Source: Candidatus Arcticimaribacter forsetii
GTDB taxonomy: Bacteria > Bacteroidota > Bacteroidia > Flavobacteriales > Flavobacteriaceae
NCBI RefSeq assembly: GCF_910589745.1
Contig: NZ_OU342399.1
Location: 930,001-994,000, forward strand
DNA length: 64,000 nt
Reading direction: 5' to 3'
Shown here: piece by piece, positions 45,425-54,494 of the stretch
Numbering within the stretch: the first letter of the stretch is position 1
Layout of the letters: the number at the start of each line of letters is the position of its first letter
The notes under the pieces: model-generated
The model's input: only the letters and a program-made list of their open reading frames with translations
What the model was told of the DNA's origin: nothing
Databases searched by the model: none
Made by a program: the position numbers and the translations under genes

Positions 45425-46298
45425 CCTATTTTTATTTTCTTTTATTTTTTCAGCAGGAAATGCTCAAGAGATTAATTTTCAATTGAGTGTAAATTCAGAT
45501 CTCGTTAATCAAACAAATCAGCAGGTATTCAAAACTCTTGAAGTTAGTATAAATGAATTCATGAACAATAAAGCTTGGACGAATCAAAATCGTTTAAATG
45601 AGGAGAGGTTGGATTGTAGCATGGTTCTTAATTTAACTGCTTATAATGGATCTCAGTTTCAAGGAACACTTCAAGTTCAAATACAACGCCCCGTGTTTAA
45701 TACCAATTTCAAAACCCCGATATTAAGTCACTTAGACAAGGACATAAATTTCACTTATCAGGAATTTCAACCACTTTTTTATAATACTTCAACCTACGAA
45801 TCTAATCTAGTATCATTATTAAGCTTTTATGCTTTTTTGAGTTTAGGAATGGAAGCAGATACATTTAAATTGAATGGGGGCAATCCGTTTTATGCAACTG
45901 CACAACAGATTTTAAACTTAACGAGTCAAAATCAAAGTAAAGGATGGAATCAAGCAGATGGAAATAGAAGTCGTTACTGGCTTATAGAAACGCTTCGTTC
46001 TAACACCTTTAAAGAGTATCGAACGGTAATGTATGAATATCACCGAAAAGGATTGGATTTAATGACAGAAAATCCGGGTCAAGCAAAGCAGAATATAATC
46101 AACTCTATAGCCAGCTTAAACCGCTTGTATTCACGTCGACCAAATTCATTTTTAAATCAAATATTTTTTGATGCAAAATCAGATGAAATCGTTGATATTT
46201 TTTCGGATGGCCCTGAGGTAGATTTTCAAAGTTCTTTGAATCTTCTGAATAAAATAGCCCCTTTTTTTGGACCTAAATGGAAGCGCATTAAATACTAA
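45408..46298 (+). CDS. porD: Type IX secretion system protein PorD (DUF4835)
   Basis: A 296-residue periplasmic or outer-membrane protein with a signal peptide (about residues 1-19, ending GNAQ). Matches the DUF4835/PorD family: EINFQLSVNSDL after the signal, QVFKTLEVSINEFMNN, QIQRPVFNTNF, and a late MYEYHRKGLDLMTENP. PorD is needed for type IX secretion and gliding in Bacteroidetes; its biochemical role is not settled. Its presence with a sorting-domain-like protein at 6.6 kb indicates the organism has this system. It overlaps coaBC. Confidence 0.9.
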   Translation: MKNLLSLFLFSFIFSAGNAQEINFQLSVNSDLVNQTNQQVFKTLEVSINEFMNNKAWTNQNRLNEERLDCSMVLNLTAYNGSQFQGTLQVQIQRPVFNTNFKTPILSHLDKDINFTYQEFQPLFYNTSTYESNLVSLLSFYAFLSLGMEADTFKLNGGNPFYATAQQILNLTSQNQSKGWNQADGNRSRYWLIETLRSNTFKEYRTVMYEYHRKGLDLMTENPGQAKQNIINSIASLNRLYSRRPNSFLNQIFFDAKSDEIVDIFSDGPEVDFQSSLNLLNKIAPFFGPKWKRIKY

Positions 46299-46306
46299 TC
46301 AATTTC

Positions 46307-46338
46307 TTTGAAATTAGCTTCGTTGTCGATTATCTTTG
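46307..46338 (+). promoter_or_regulatory. recN promoter (TTTG-N20-TATCTTTG)
   Basis: TTTG at 46307-46310 and TATCTTTG at 46331-46338, 20 bases apart, match both Bacteroidetes elements. The recN start follows 22 bases after the -7 box. Confidence 0.75.
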
Positions 46339-46360
46339 AAATTAATAAATCTATAAAGTA

Positions 46361-48013
46361 GTGCTAACAGGACTAATCATTAAAAATTTCGCTCTGATTG
46401 ATCATTTAGAAGTAAACTTCTCAAATGGAATGACTAGCATTACTGGAGAAACAGGGGCGGGGAAGTCTATTCTCCTGGGCGGATTAGGTCTAGTATTGGG
46501 AAACAGGGCAGATTTGAGCACATTGAAGAACACAGAAGAAAAATGTTTCGTAGAAGCAACTTTTTCTATTCAAGATTATGAGCTAAAAGAATTATTCGAA
46601 GAACTTGATCTAGATTATGAATCAATAACCTTAATTCGAAGAGAAATTTTACCCTCAGGAAAATCTAGAGCTTTTGTAAACGATACTCCTGTTAATTTAT
46701 CTTCCCTTCAGAGACTAGGGCAAGAACTTATTGATGTTCATTCTCAACATCAAACACTTTCTTTGACCCAATCAGATTATCAGCTAGAGGTTTTAGATGC
46801 TTTAGCATCGAATCAAAGCCTATTAGAAACCTATCGAACTAAGTTGTCTATTTTTAAGACAATAGATGACAAATTAAAAAAACTATTAGCTCTTCAATCC
46901 GAGCAAAAACAAGATTTAGACTATTCTACATTCCTTTTAGAAGAATTAATAGAAGCCAATTTGGAACCTGGTATGTTAATTCCACTTGAGGAAGAAGAAC
47001 AAGAATTAATTCATGCTGAAGAAATAGGAATGAATTTAGTTAAATCAACTCAAATCATAAGTGCTGAACAAATTGGTGTAGAAGAACAGTTGAATGAAAT
47101 TCGTTCTGCACTTCAGAAAGTATCTTCAGTTTCAGAAAAATACAATTCCCTTTTTGAGCGAATTGAGAGTATGAAAATAGAACTTCAAGATTTAAATCAA
47201 GACATTCAAGTACAAGCTGAACAAATTGAAGCAAATCCTTCTCGATTGGAGCAAATTAAGCAAATGCTTCAAAAGATATATGATCTTCAGGGAAAGCATC
47301 ACTGCCAAACGGTTGAGGAGTTAATAGCGATTCGGGAATCATTGGATCAGAAAGTTCAGTCTACTGCTACACTAGGCGAGGATTTGATTCAATTGAAAGA
47401 ACAAAGGGACGTTTTACTTCATGAACTCGAAGAGCTTGCAAGTCAGTTAACAGAAAAAAGAAAAACAACAATTCCTTCTTTAAGAGAAGAACTCGAGTCT
47501 TTATTATCTATCCTAGGAATGCCAAATGCTCGATTCAAAATAGATTTACAGCCAAGTGACCGATTACTTTCTCATGGGAAAGACAATTTACTCTTCGAAT
47601 TTGCAGCGAACAAAGGCTCTAATTTCGGTCCATTAAAAAAGGTAGCTTCAGGAGGAGAATTATCTCGAATTATGCTTTCAATTAAAGCAATATTATCTCG
47701 ATTCAAAACATTACCAACTATAATTTTTGATGAAATTGACACTGGAGTATCTGGTGAAGTTTCGTATAAAATTGGAGGAGTAATGCACGAAATGAGTCAA
47801 TATATGCAGGTAATCACAATTTCACATTTACCACAAGTAGCAGCTAAAGGAGCTCACCATTTTAAAGTTTATAAAGAAACAAAGGATCAAAGTACTTATA
47901 CACAACTTAAGAAGTTACAAACAGAAGATCGTATTCTTGAAATTGCTCAGATGCTGGGTGGGGAAGAAATTTCTGAAACAGCAATTCTACACGCAAAAGA
48001 ATTATTGAATTAA
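46361..48013 (+). CDS. recN: DNA repair ATPase RecN
   Basis: A 550-residue SMC-like protein that helps repair double-strand breaks. Walker A GETGAGKSILLGGLG is near residue 29, a coiled coil spans about residues 160-365, and the C-terminal half has FGPLKKVASGGELSRIML (signature) and IIFDEIDTGVSGE (Walker B). Full length. Start is GTG. It has its own promoter upstream. Confidence 0.96.
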   Translation: MLTGLIIKNFALIDHLEVNFSNGMTSITGETGAGKSILLGGLGLVLGNRADLSTLKNTEEKCFVEATFSIQDYELKELFEELDLDYESITLIRREILPSGKSRAFVNDTPVNLSSLQRLGQELIDVHSQHQTLSLTQSDYQLEVLDALASNQSLLETYRTKLSIFKTIDDKLKKLLALQSEQKQDLDYSTFLLEELIEANLEPGMLIPLEEEEQELIHAEEIGMNLVKSTQIISAEQIGVEEQLNEIRSALQKVSSVSEKYNSLFERIESMKIELQDLNQDIQVQAEQIEANPSRLEQIKQMLQKIYDLQGKHHCQTVEELIAIRESLDQKVQSTATLGEDLIQLKEQRDVLLHELEELASQLTEKRKTTIPSLREELESLLSILGMPNARFKIDLQPSDRLLSHGKDNLLFEFAANKGSNFGPLKKVASGGELSRIMLSIKAILSRFKTLPTIIFDEIDTGVSGEVSYKIGGVMHEMSQYMQVITISHLPQVAAKGAHHFKVYKETKDQSTYTQLKKLQTEDRILEIAQMLGGEEISETAILHAKELLN

Positions 48014-48015
48014 CG

Positions 48016-48023
48016 TATCTTTG
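48016..48023 (+). promoter_or_regulatory. -7 promoter box TATCTTTG for fabI
   Basis: A TAnnTTTG box 26 bases before the fabI ATG, just after the recN stop. Confidence 0.5.
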
Positions 48024-48049
48024 TTATTTATTAATTTAATTATTTACAT

Positions 48050-48865
48050 ATGTCTCATCAACTTTTAGCTGGGAAAAGAGGAATTATTTTTGGAGCACTA
48101 GACAGTCAATCGATTGCATGGAAAACTGCAGAAAGCGTTCACGAACAAGGAGGTCAAATTGTTTTAACAAATGCACCCGTTGCGTTACGAATGGGAACCA
48201 TTAACGAACTGGCGACTAAAGTAAATGCACCTGTAATACCAGCAGATGCAACATCAATAGAAGATTTAGAAAATCTAATAGACCAAGCTGTTGAGCATCT
48301 AGGAGGTCCTTTAGATTTTGTTTTACATTCAATTGGTATGTCTGTAAACGTAAGAAAAGGTAAACACTACACGGACCTTAACCATGATTGGATGACAAAA
48401 GGATGGGATGTTTCTGCCGTTTCTTTTCATAAATTGCTTCAAACCCTTTATAAGAAAGACGCAATGAAGGCAGGAGGTAGTATTGTAGCCTTAACTTATA
48501 TTGCAGCACAACGTACATTCCCTAATTATAACGATATGGCGGACAATAAGGCGTATTTAGAATCCATCGCAAGAAGTTTTGGATACTTTATGGGGAAAGA
48601 TAAACAAGTACGTGTCAATACAATTTCTCAATCACCTACATTAACTACAGCCGGACAAGGGGTAGAAGGATTAGATGGTTTTTTAAATTATGCTGAAAAA
48701 ATGTCTCCCCTTGGAAATGCTTCTGCAAAAGAATGTGCAGACTACACGGTTATGATGTTTTCTGATTTCACACGAAAAGTAACGCTTCAGAATTTATTTC
48801 ATGATGGAGGATTTTCAAATACGGGTGTAAGTCAAGATATCATTGATATGCTTCAAAAAGAATAG
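48050..48865 (+). CDS. fabI: Enoyl-ACP reductase (FabI type)
   Basis: A 271-residue SDR enzyme for the last reduction of each fatty-acid elongation cycle. The N-terminal GKRGIIFGALDSQSIAWKTA nucleotide site and the YNDMADNK active site (Tyr-x6-Lys) fit FabI, as does FVLHSIGMS. Complete. With accA elsewhere in the window it belongs to fatty-acid synthesis. The YbbR-like gene follows 10 bases after. Confidence 0.94.
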   Translation: MSHQLLAGKRGIIFGALDSQSIAWKTAESVHEQGGQIVLTNAPVALRMGTINELATKVNAPVIPADATSIEDLENLIDQAVEHLGGPLDFVLHSIGMSVNVRKGKHYTDLNHDWMTKGWDVSAVSFHKLLQTLYKKDAMKAGGSIVALTYIAAQRTFPNYNDMADNKAYLESIARSFGYFMGKDKQVRVNTISQSPTLTTAGQGVEGLDGFLNYAEKMSPLGNASAKECADYTVMMFSDFTRKVTLQNLFHDGGFSNTGVSQDIIDMLQKE

Positions 48866-48875
48866 TAAGATTATT

Positions 48876-49844
48876 ATGGAACAGCGTTTCCCTTTTCTCC
48901 ACTCTTTACAAGATTTTTCTATGGGAAGAGGGAAGTCACGTTCATTTTTAATATTCTTGGGGCTTTCTTTTTTCTTTTGGATCATCACTAAATTTTCAAA
49001 TCAGTATACAGAAGCCCTTAATTTTGAAATTGGAATAGATGACCTACCAGCAGAGGTCATTCCTTTGTCAAAAGATACTTCAGAGGTTCAAGTTACTTTA
49101 TCCGCTTCCGGTTTTCAATTGATTTTTTTTAAGATTTTTATTGGAAAGCTAATGGTAAATGCGGATAAGGGTAATTTTGAAAATGGAATAGCTACAATTC
49201 CATTGGACTTTAGTATCAACGAAATTCAAAATCAATTATTTGGTGAAACAGAAATAAGATCTTTTTTCCCAAATACAATTAGCTTTGATTACTCTAGGCT
49301 TGACACGAAACGAATTCCGGTTAAACTCCCCTTAGAACTTGATGTGGTTGCAGGTTTTGGTGTTTCAGAGACTCCCCTAATAAATCCAGATAGTATCAGT
49401 GTAATTGGATCTTCAAAAATCCTAGACACCCTCAAAGCTGTTTATCTAAATCCAATTTCGTTCAGTAAAGTAACAGAGTCTTTTGAGAATGAGTTTGAAT
49501 TATTCAATCCAGATTCATCACAACTAGAATTTTCGGAATCCCTTGTTAATCTCAAAGTGGTTATTGATAGATTTTCAGAAAAAACATTGAATGTTCCTAT
49601 TCGTATTACTAATGTTCCTGATTCAATCACATTGAAGTTATTTCCAAGCTCAATAAAAATTACGTTTTCAGCTAGTTTGACTGATATTAAATACATTAAT
49701 CCTTCAGACTTTGTGTTTACTTGTGATTATAATTCAATTAAAAAAGGGGTAGAGGGATTACCAATATATTTCAAAGAACAACCAGAACACATCCAAAATA
49801 TACGTTGGTCTCCAAAACAAGTAGAATATTTAATCCGTAAATAA
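48876..49844 (+). CDS. YbbR-like domain membrane protein
   Basis: A 322-residue protein with one N-terminal helix (about residues 18-37, SFLIFLGLSFFFWIITKFS) and an extracytoplasmic part with YbbR-type repeats: a TKRIPVKLPLELDVVAGFGV segment with PDSISVIGSSKILDTLKAVY, and a second KTLNVPIRITNVPDS segment. In Firmicutes YbbR (CdaR) controls the diadenylate cyclase CdaA; there is no cyclase gene here, so the role is open. ATG at 48876 is chosen; an upstream TTG lies inside fabI. It precedes coaE by 1 base. Confidence 0.8.
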   Translation: MEQRFPFLHSLQDFSMGRGKSRSFLIFLGLSFFFWIITKFSNQYTEALNFEIGIDDLPAEVIPLSKDTSEVQVTLSASGFQLIFFKIFIGKLMVNADKGNFENGIATIPLDFSINEIQNQLFGETEIRSFFPNTISFDYSRLDTKRIPVKLPLELDVVAGFGVSETPLINPDSISVIGSSKILDTLKAVYLNPISFSKVTESFENEFELFNPDSSQLEFSESLVNLKVVIDRFSEKTLNVPIRITNVPDSITLKLFPSSIKITFSASLTDIKYINPSDFVFTCDYNSIKKGVEGLPIYFKEQPEHIQNIRWSPKQVEYLIRK

Positions 49845-49845
49845 T

Positions 49846-50424
49846 ATGCCAAAAATAATCGGACTTACGGGTGGCATAGGAAGTGGGAAAACTAAAGTAA
49901 CTGCTCGTTTTTTAGAACTAGGAATCCCTTGTTATATAGCAGATGATGAAGCGAAGAAGCTGATGAATACCAGCACTGCAATTCGAGACGCGGTTATTAA
50001 TGAGTTTGGAGAAGCTTCTTATGAAAATAATGAACTCAATACGACTTTTTTAGCAGCTATTGTTTTCAATGATTCCAATAAACTATCGAAGCTAAATGCT
50101 ATTGTTCATCCAGAAGTTGCAAAAGATTTTGAAGCTTGGGTTGCTATCCAAAAGACTCCCTATGTAATTAAAGAAGCGGCAATCTTATTTGAAAATGGAG
50201 GTTTTGAAAAATGCAATGAAACCATACTTATAACTGCGCCCAAAGACATCCGAATGAAGCGAGTTTTAGCCCGAGATAGGAGTAGTGTAGAGGCAATAGA
50301 ACAACGAATGTCTAAGCAGTGGAGTGATGATAAAAAGAAACCTCTTGCTAGTTATGTAATAGAAAACATTGATTGGGAAAAAACTCTAATCCAAATCGAT
50401 GCAATTCATAAAAAGTTAATTTAA
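49846..50424 (+). CDS. coaE: Dephospho-CoA kinase
   Basis: A 192-residue P-loop kinase that adds the 3'-phosphate to finish coenzyme A. GLTGGIGSGKT at residues 6-16, YIADDEAKKLM, and the late RDRSSVEAIEQRMSKQWSDDKK lid region are typical. Full length. It starts 1 base after the YbbR-like gene. Confidence 0.96.
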   Translation: MPKIIGLTGGIGSGKTKVTARFLELGIPCYIADDEAKKLMNTSTAIRDAVINEFGEASYENNELNTTFLAAIVFNDSNKLSKLNAIVHPEVAKDFEAWVAIQKTPYVIKEAAILFENGGFEKCNETILITAPKDIRMKRVLARDRSSVEAIEQRMSKQWSDDKKKPLASYVIENIDWEKTLIQIDAIHKKLI

Positions 50425-50432
50425 ATTAAATA

Positions 50433-50471
50433 TCACGCGTGAATTAACAATGTTTTAGCATCTTGTTAATT
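50433..50471. promoter_or_regulatory. Inverted repeats upstream of the two-component operon
   Basis: TCACGCGTGA (50433-50442) is a perfect 10-bp palindrome, GC-rich for this AT-rich gap. It is joined by AATTAACAA (50442-50450) and its exact reverse complement TTGTTAATT (50463-50471), 12 bases apart. They lie 41-79 bases before the kinase start, a fit for autoregulation by the paired response regulator. Inference only. Confidence 0.5.
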
Positions 50472-50511
50472 ATTTATTAGTGAAATTTGTACCCATATTT
50501 GTTGTCAGTTT

Positions 50512-52110
50512 ATGAAGAAAAAACATTTTTTATCCTTAGTTGCATTCATGATATTATCCCTATCGGGAGTTATATTCATTCAAGGATACTGGATAAATAC
50601 TTCTTTAAGTAATATAGAAGAGGAGTTCTCGTTAACAGTCCGACAAGCCCTTAGTTCTGTTGCAGAAGAAGTTCAAGAACGAGAATTACGATATTATTTT
50701 GATCGATTTGAAACTGTTATAGATTCTGCGGGCTCTCCAGAAACCTCTGAATTCAGAGATGTATTTTTATTTTATGACAATGATGCACCCTCTAATTTGT
50801 CTGCTCTTCATGCTTTTGGAATCTTAAAGGAAGATTATAATATTCCCTCGAACAGTAATTTTAGTAATAGTTTAAATCCTAATTCAAAAATATCAGACTT
50901 TAAAGGGGTACGAACGACTACCATTCTAAAAGAAAATTTTGATCGTGAAAATCGTGTTTCGTTAACGATTGAAAAACTTAAAGATTTTGAACGAATCAAT
51001 GCTTTCGATAGAGCAACTTACAAGGCTTTTTTCTCCAATATTGCAAATACGTTCCCCATACACAAAAGATTAAATTCATATGAGTTAGAAGTAATTCTTC
51101 GTCGTGCTCTTATAGACAGAGACATCATTACACCCTTTGAATTTGGAGTTTTTAGTGATGGTTTAGCCACGAAGGTTACTTCAAATAATTATTCTGAATC
51201 TCAAAAAGGACCCAATTATTCAGTTCCTTTATTTTTACAGAACGAAGGTGTAAATACCTATGATCTAATTGTTTCTTTTCCAAAAAAGAATGTGTATTTA
51301 AGATCTTCTATTATTGGAATAACCTCTCTTTCTTTTGTTTTAACCTTACTTATAATTGTGGTTTGTGCATATTCTATTTATGAAATTGTTCAACAAAAGA
51401 AAATCTCAGAAATCAAATCTGACTTCATAAACAATATGTCGCATGAATTTAAAACACCCATTGCAACTATAAATTTAGCCATTGATGCTTTGCAGAATAA
51501 GGTGGTTAAAGAAGATGAAGAAAAGGTAGATCGTTATTTAAAAATGCTGAGAGAAGAAAACAAGCGCATGCAAGATCAGGTTGAAAATGTCTTGATGATT
51601 TCTCAGTTAGAACGAGGGACTACCCCCTTGGATTTACAGTCCTATGCTATGAATCCAATCGTAAGTGAGGCCATCAGTCATGTTGCTTTAATTGTGAAAA
51701 GTAAAAATGGAATCATTAAAAGTGAACTTAATGCGGCAAAGCAAAGTGTGGTAGTCGATAAAAATCATTTTATGAATGTTTTTGTCAATCTATTAGATAA
51801 TGCAATTAAGTATTCCTCTGAGTCTCCTTTGATTTATGTCAATACATATAACGAATCAAATTTTTGGGTTTTTGAAATAAAAGACCATGGAATTGGTATG
51901 GACCAAGAAACTTTGAAGTTAATTTTTAAGAAATTTTATCGCCGTCAAGGAGGTAATATCCATAATATTAAAGGACATGGATTGGGGTTGTCTTATGTAA
52001 AAAAAATTATAGAATTACATAACGGCACGATTCATGTAAGTAGTTTAATAGATGAAGGCACAATTTTTAAAATACGATTGCCAATATCTAAGTCTAAAAT
52101 AAATATATAG
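50512..52110 (+). CDS. Sensor histidine kinase (RprX-like)
   Basis: A 532-residue membrane kinase. A first helix (about residues 7-26), a large periplasmic sensor region (about 27-262) of no clear known fold, a second helix (263-287), then the HisKA box with phospho-acceptor His311 (NNMSHEFKTPIA) and the ATPase domain (NLLDNAIKYSS, DHGIGM, GHGLGLSYVKKII). The gene pairs with the response regulator 2 bases downstream. The set resembles RprXY of Bacteroidetes, linked to envelope stress, but the signal is unknown. Confidence 0.9.
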   Translation: MKKKHFLSLVAFMILSLSGVIFIQGYWINTSLSNIEEEFSLTVRQALSSVAEEVQERELRYYFDRFETVIDSAGSPETSEFRDVFLFYDNDAPSNLSALHAFGILKEDYNIPSNSNFSNSLNPNSKISDFKGVRTTTILKENFDRENRVSLTIEKLKDFERINAFDRATYKAFFSNIANTFPIHKRLNSYELEVILRRALIDRDIITPFEFGVFSDGLATKVTSNNYSESQKGPNYSVPLFLQNEGVNTYDLIVSFPKKNVYLRSSIIGITSLSFVLTLLIIVVCAYSIYEIVQQKKISEIKSDFINNMSHEFKTPIATINLAIDALQNKVVKEDEEKVDRYLKMLREENKRMQDQVENVLMISQLERGTTPLDLQSYAMNPIVSEAISHVALIVKSKNGIIKSELNAAKQSVVVDKNHFMNVFVNLLDNAIKYSSESPLIYVNTYNESNFWVFEIKDHGIGMDQETLKLIFKKFYRRQGGNIHNIKGHGLGLSYVKKIIELHNGTIHVSSLIDEGTIFKIRLPISKSKINI

Positions 52111-52112
52111 CA

Positions 52113-52826
52113 ATGAAATTAGAAAGTAAGAAGATATTATTAGTTGAGGATGACCCTAATTTTGGAAATATTCTAAAAGAGTATTTATCTATGAATGGGT
52201 ATGAAGTGACATTAGCTAAAAATGGAATTGAAGGTTTTGAGAAATTCAAAAAAGACCTATTTGACTTATGTTTGTTAGACGTAATGATGCCATATAAAGA
52301 TGGCTTTACTCTCGCTAAAGAAATTCGTGAAAAAAACGATCTAATTCCGCTGATCTTCTTAACTGCTAAAACGTTAAAAGAAGATGTTTTAAAAGGGTTT
52401 AAAATCGGAGCTGATGACTATATATCAAAACCGTTTGATTCCGAGGTTTTACTGGCTAAAATTAAGTCCATACTCTCTAGAAGAGTAGCTCAACCTTCAA
52501 TTGAATCTGAAGAAATTGATTTCAAGATCGGAGCCTTTACTTTTAATTCTAAGCTTAGAATGTTGCATTTTGAAGATCAAGAACCGATTAAGTTATCTCC
52601 AAAGGAAAATCAATTATTACGTTTGTTAGCGTTGCATGTTAATGATCTTTTGTCTCGTGAAACTGCATTAAATAAGATATGGCACGACGATAATTACTTT
52701 ACCTCTAGAAGTATGGATGTGTACATCGCAAAACTCAGAAAATACTTACGACTGGATCCCAATGTCGAAATTTTGAACATCCATGGAGAAGGATTTCGTT
52801 TGGTTGTAAATGTAGCTTCAGAATAA
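52113..52826 (+). CDS. OmpR-type response regulator (RprY-like)
   Basis: A 237-residue regulator. The receiver domain (residues 7-120) has the acidic pair EDDP, the phospho-acceptor Asp56 (LLDVMMPYKDG), a conserved Thr in LTAKT and Lys in ISKPFD. The C-terminal winged helix (about residues 145-235) includes LSPKENQLLRLLALH and RSMDVYIAKLRKYL. It is co-transcribed with the kinase and its stop abuts the convergent xerD. Confidence 0.93.
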   Translation: MKLESKKILLVEDDPNFGNILKEYLSMNGYEVTLAKNGIEGFEKFKKDLFDLCLLDVMMPYKDGFTLAKEIREKNDLIPLIFLTAKTLKEDVLKGFKIGADDYISKPFDSEVLLAKIKSILSRRVAQPSIESEEIDFKIGAFTFNSKLRMLHFEDQEPIKLSPKENQLLRLLALHVNDLLSRETALNKIWHDDNYFTSRSMDVYIAKLRKYLRLDPNVEILNIHGEGFRLVVNVASE

Positions 52827-53720
52827 CTATTTATTATTTCTAGGATGAAACTCCTCCAGCACTTCACTTAAGTGTTGTGTGTCTAAGTGCATATAAACTT
52901 CAGTAGTTGTAATACTTTCATGACCCATTAAAGTTTGAATGGTTCTAAGATCTGCGCCATTTTCCAACAGGTGAGTTGCAAATGAATGTCTAAAGGTGTG
53001 CGGGCTAATTTTCTTATTAATCCCGACGGTTTTAGCGAGTTGTCGAACGATTGTAAAAATCATAGCACGGGTTAGTTTTTTCCCATTTCTATTTAAAAAT
53101 AAAGTATCTCGATCCTCTTTTGCTATTTTATTCAATATCCGAATATCTGCGAGGTAGATACGGATGAATTTTTTAGCAAAAGCCCCCATAGGAACCAGTC
53201 TTTGCTTATTTCCCTTTCCAGTAATGAGCATCATGTTTTCATCAAAATACACATCTGAAATCTTTAAACCTACCAGTTCACTTACCCGTAACCCGCTACC
53301 GTAAAGGGTTTCTAATATTGCTCGATTCCTGTGACCTTGTGCATGACTGAGGTCTATGCCCTCTAATAATTTCTCAATTTCATTGATTGTTAAAACTTCT
53401 GGAAGTTTTCTTCCTAATTTTGGACTTTCGATTAAATCGATGGGAGAAGATTCAATGTAATTTTCAAATATTAGAAAATTAAAAAAACTCTTCAGACCCG
53501 AAATCCTTCGAGCTTGGGACCTCGAACCTAAATTCTCCTCGTATAAAAACTGCTGAACATTTTCTTTAGAGCAATTTAAAGGGGTGCTTTTCTTGTTGTC
53601 AGAAAAATACTTAATGAGCGCCATTACATCCAAACAATAGCTGCTGATCGAGTTTTCTGATAAGCCGCGTTCAATTTTAAGAAACTGTTTGTATTCTATT
53701 AATGCCTCATTCCATTGCAT
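52827..53720 (-). CDS. xerD: Tyrosine recombinase XerD
   Basis: A 297-residue site-specific recombinase that resolves chromosome dimers at dif. The N-terminal SAM-like core-binding domain is followed by the catalytic residues in order: Arg in GSGLRVSEL, Lys in GKGNKQRLVP, His-x2-Arg in SPHTFRHSFATHL, His in LMGHESI, and the nucleophile Tyr in TTEVYMHL. All intact and of full length, with no sign of phage linkage. Confidence 0.92.
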   Translation of the reverse strand: MQWNEALIEYKQFLKIERGLSENSISSYCLDVMALIKYFSDNKKSTPLNCSKENVQQFLYEENLGSRSQARRISGLKSFFNFLIFENYIESSPIDLIESPKLGRKLPEVLTINEIEKLLEGIDLSHAQGHRNRAILETLYGSGLRVSELVGLKISDVYFDENMMLITGKGNKQRLVPMGAFAKKFIRIYLADIRILNKIAKEDRDTLFLNRNGKKLTRAMIFTIVRQLAKTVGINKKISPHTFRHSFATHLLENGADLRTIQTLMGHESITTTEVYMHLDTQHLSEVLEEFHPRNNK

Positions 53721-53724
53721 GGTT

Positions 53725-53732
53725 CAAAATTA
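53725..53732 (-). promoter_or_regulatory. -7 promoter box TAATTTTG for xerD
   Basis: On the minus strand a TAnnTTTG box ends 4 bases before the xerD start, another near-leaderless arrangement. Confidence 0.45.
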
Positions 53733-53773
53733 AGCTTTTTAGGGTTTATTTTTTCTGTTCTTTAGATAGTAAA

Positions 53774-53803
53774 TTGATTCTAAAAAAAGTTTGACTATTT
53801 TTG
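53774..53803 (+). promoter_or_regulatory. aroQ promoter (TTG-N19-TATTTTTG)
   Basis: TTG at 53774-53776 and TATTTTTG at 53796-53803, 19 bases apart. The start codon follows 15 bases after the -7 box. Confidence 0.6.
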
Positions 53804-53818
53804 TTTAAAATTCAACCT

Positions 53819-54235
53819 ATGAAAATTAGCATAATCAACGGTCCAAACCTAAACCTTCTGGGTCAACGCGAACCAGGTATCTATGGTAGTCAGACATTTG
53901 AAACATTTTTTGCTGAATTGCAATCTAAATTTCCAGAAGTTGAATTAGATTATTTTCAATCCAACATAGAAGGGGAGTTAATCGATCAACTTCATAAAGT
54001 AGGCTTTTCGTCGGATGGAATTATTTTAAATGCTGCCGCATACACTCATACTTCAGTAGGACTAGGAGATGCAATTAAAGCAATTGACACCTCAGTTATA
54101 GAAGTCCACATTTCCAATACGTTTGCACGAGAAGATTTTAGACACACCTCTTATATAACTCCAAACGCAAAAGGACTAATTCTAGGCTTTGGCATGGATT
54201 CTTACCGACTGGCAATCGAAAGTTTTATAAAGTAG
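53819..54235 (+). CDS. aroQ: 3-dehydroquinate dehydratase, type II
   Basis: A 138-residue enzyme of the shikimate pathway. INGPNLNLLGQREPGIYG at residues 5-22 carries the catalytic Arg and Tyr; NAAAYTHTSVGL and HISNTFAREDFRHTS with the catalytic His follow. ATG at 53819 is used; an upstream in-frame TTG overlaps the promoter. It serves the same pathway as aroK at 12 kb. Confidence 0.95.
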   Translation: MKISIINGPNLNLLGQREPGIYGSQTFETFFAELQSKFPEVELDYFQSNIEGELIDQLHKVGFSSDGIILNAAAYTHTSVGLGDAIKAIDTSVIEVHISNTFAREDFRHTSYITPNAKGLILGFGMDSYRLAIESFIK

Positions 54236-54247
54236 TCTGCTTTAACT

Positions 54248-54475
54248 CTATAGAGCTTCAAACTCTTGTTTTTTTTGCTCAAACCATTCTTGCATGGCTG
54301 CAGCATCTTTCATTAAATCTTGCATCACCGACATGGCTTCTACATGCGCTGGATCTTTTTTTAGGAACATTTCTTTTCCATGTGCTTTACTTTGTTTTAC
54401 TATATCCTCAAAAGAAGTTCCTTTAAATACCGTAGAGCAGGCTCCTCCTAATTCTTTGCAAGTCATTGATTTCAT
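54248..54475 (-). CDS. DUF1059 small protein
   Basis: A 75-residue cytoplasmic protein of the DUF1059 family. MKSMTCKELGGACS with two Cys, then FKGTSFEDIVKQSKAHGKEMF and QEWFEQKKQEFEAL match the family closely. Function unknown. It follows the GNAT gene by 19 bases on the same strand and may be co-transcribed. Confidence 0.85.
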   Translation of the reverse strand: MKSMTCKELGGACSTVFKGTSFEDIVKQSKAHGKEMFLKKDPAHVEAMSVMQDLMKDAAAMQEWFEQKKQEFEAL

Positions 54476-54494
54476 GTGTGATGGGTTTTAATTT

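Noticed and set aside
52827-53720. Phage or integrative-element integrase at xerD
   Set aside because: Full-length chromosomal XerD with core neighbours and no att-like repeats or phage genes.
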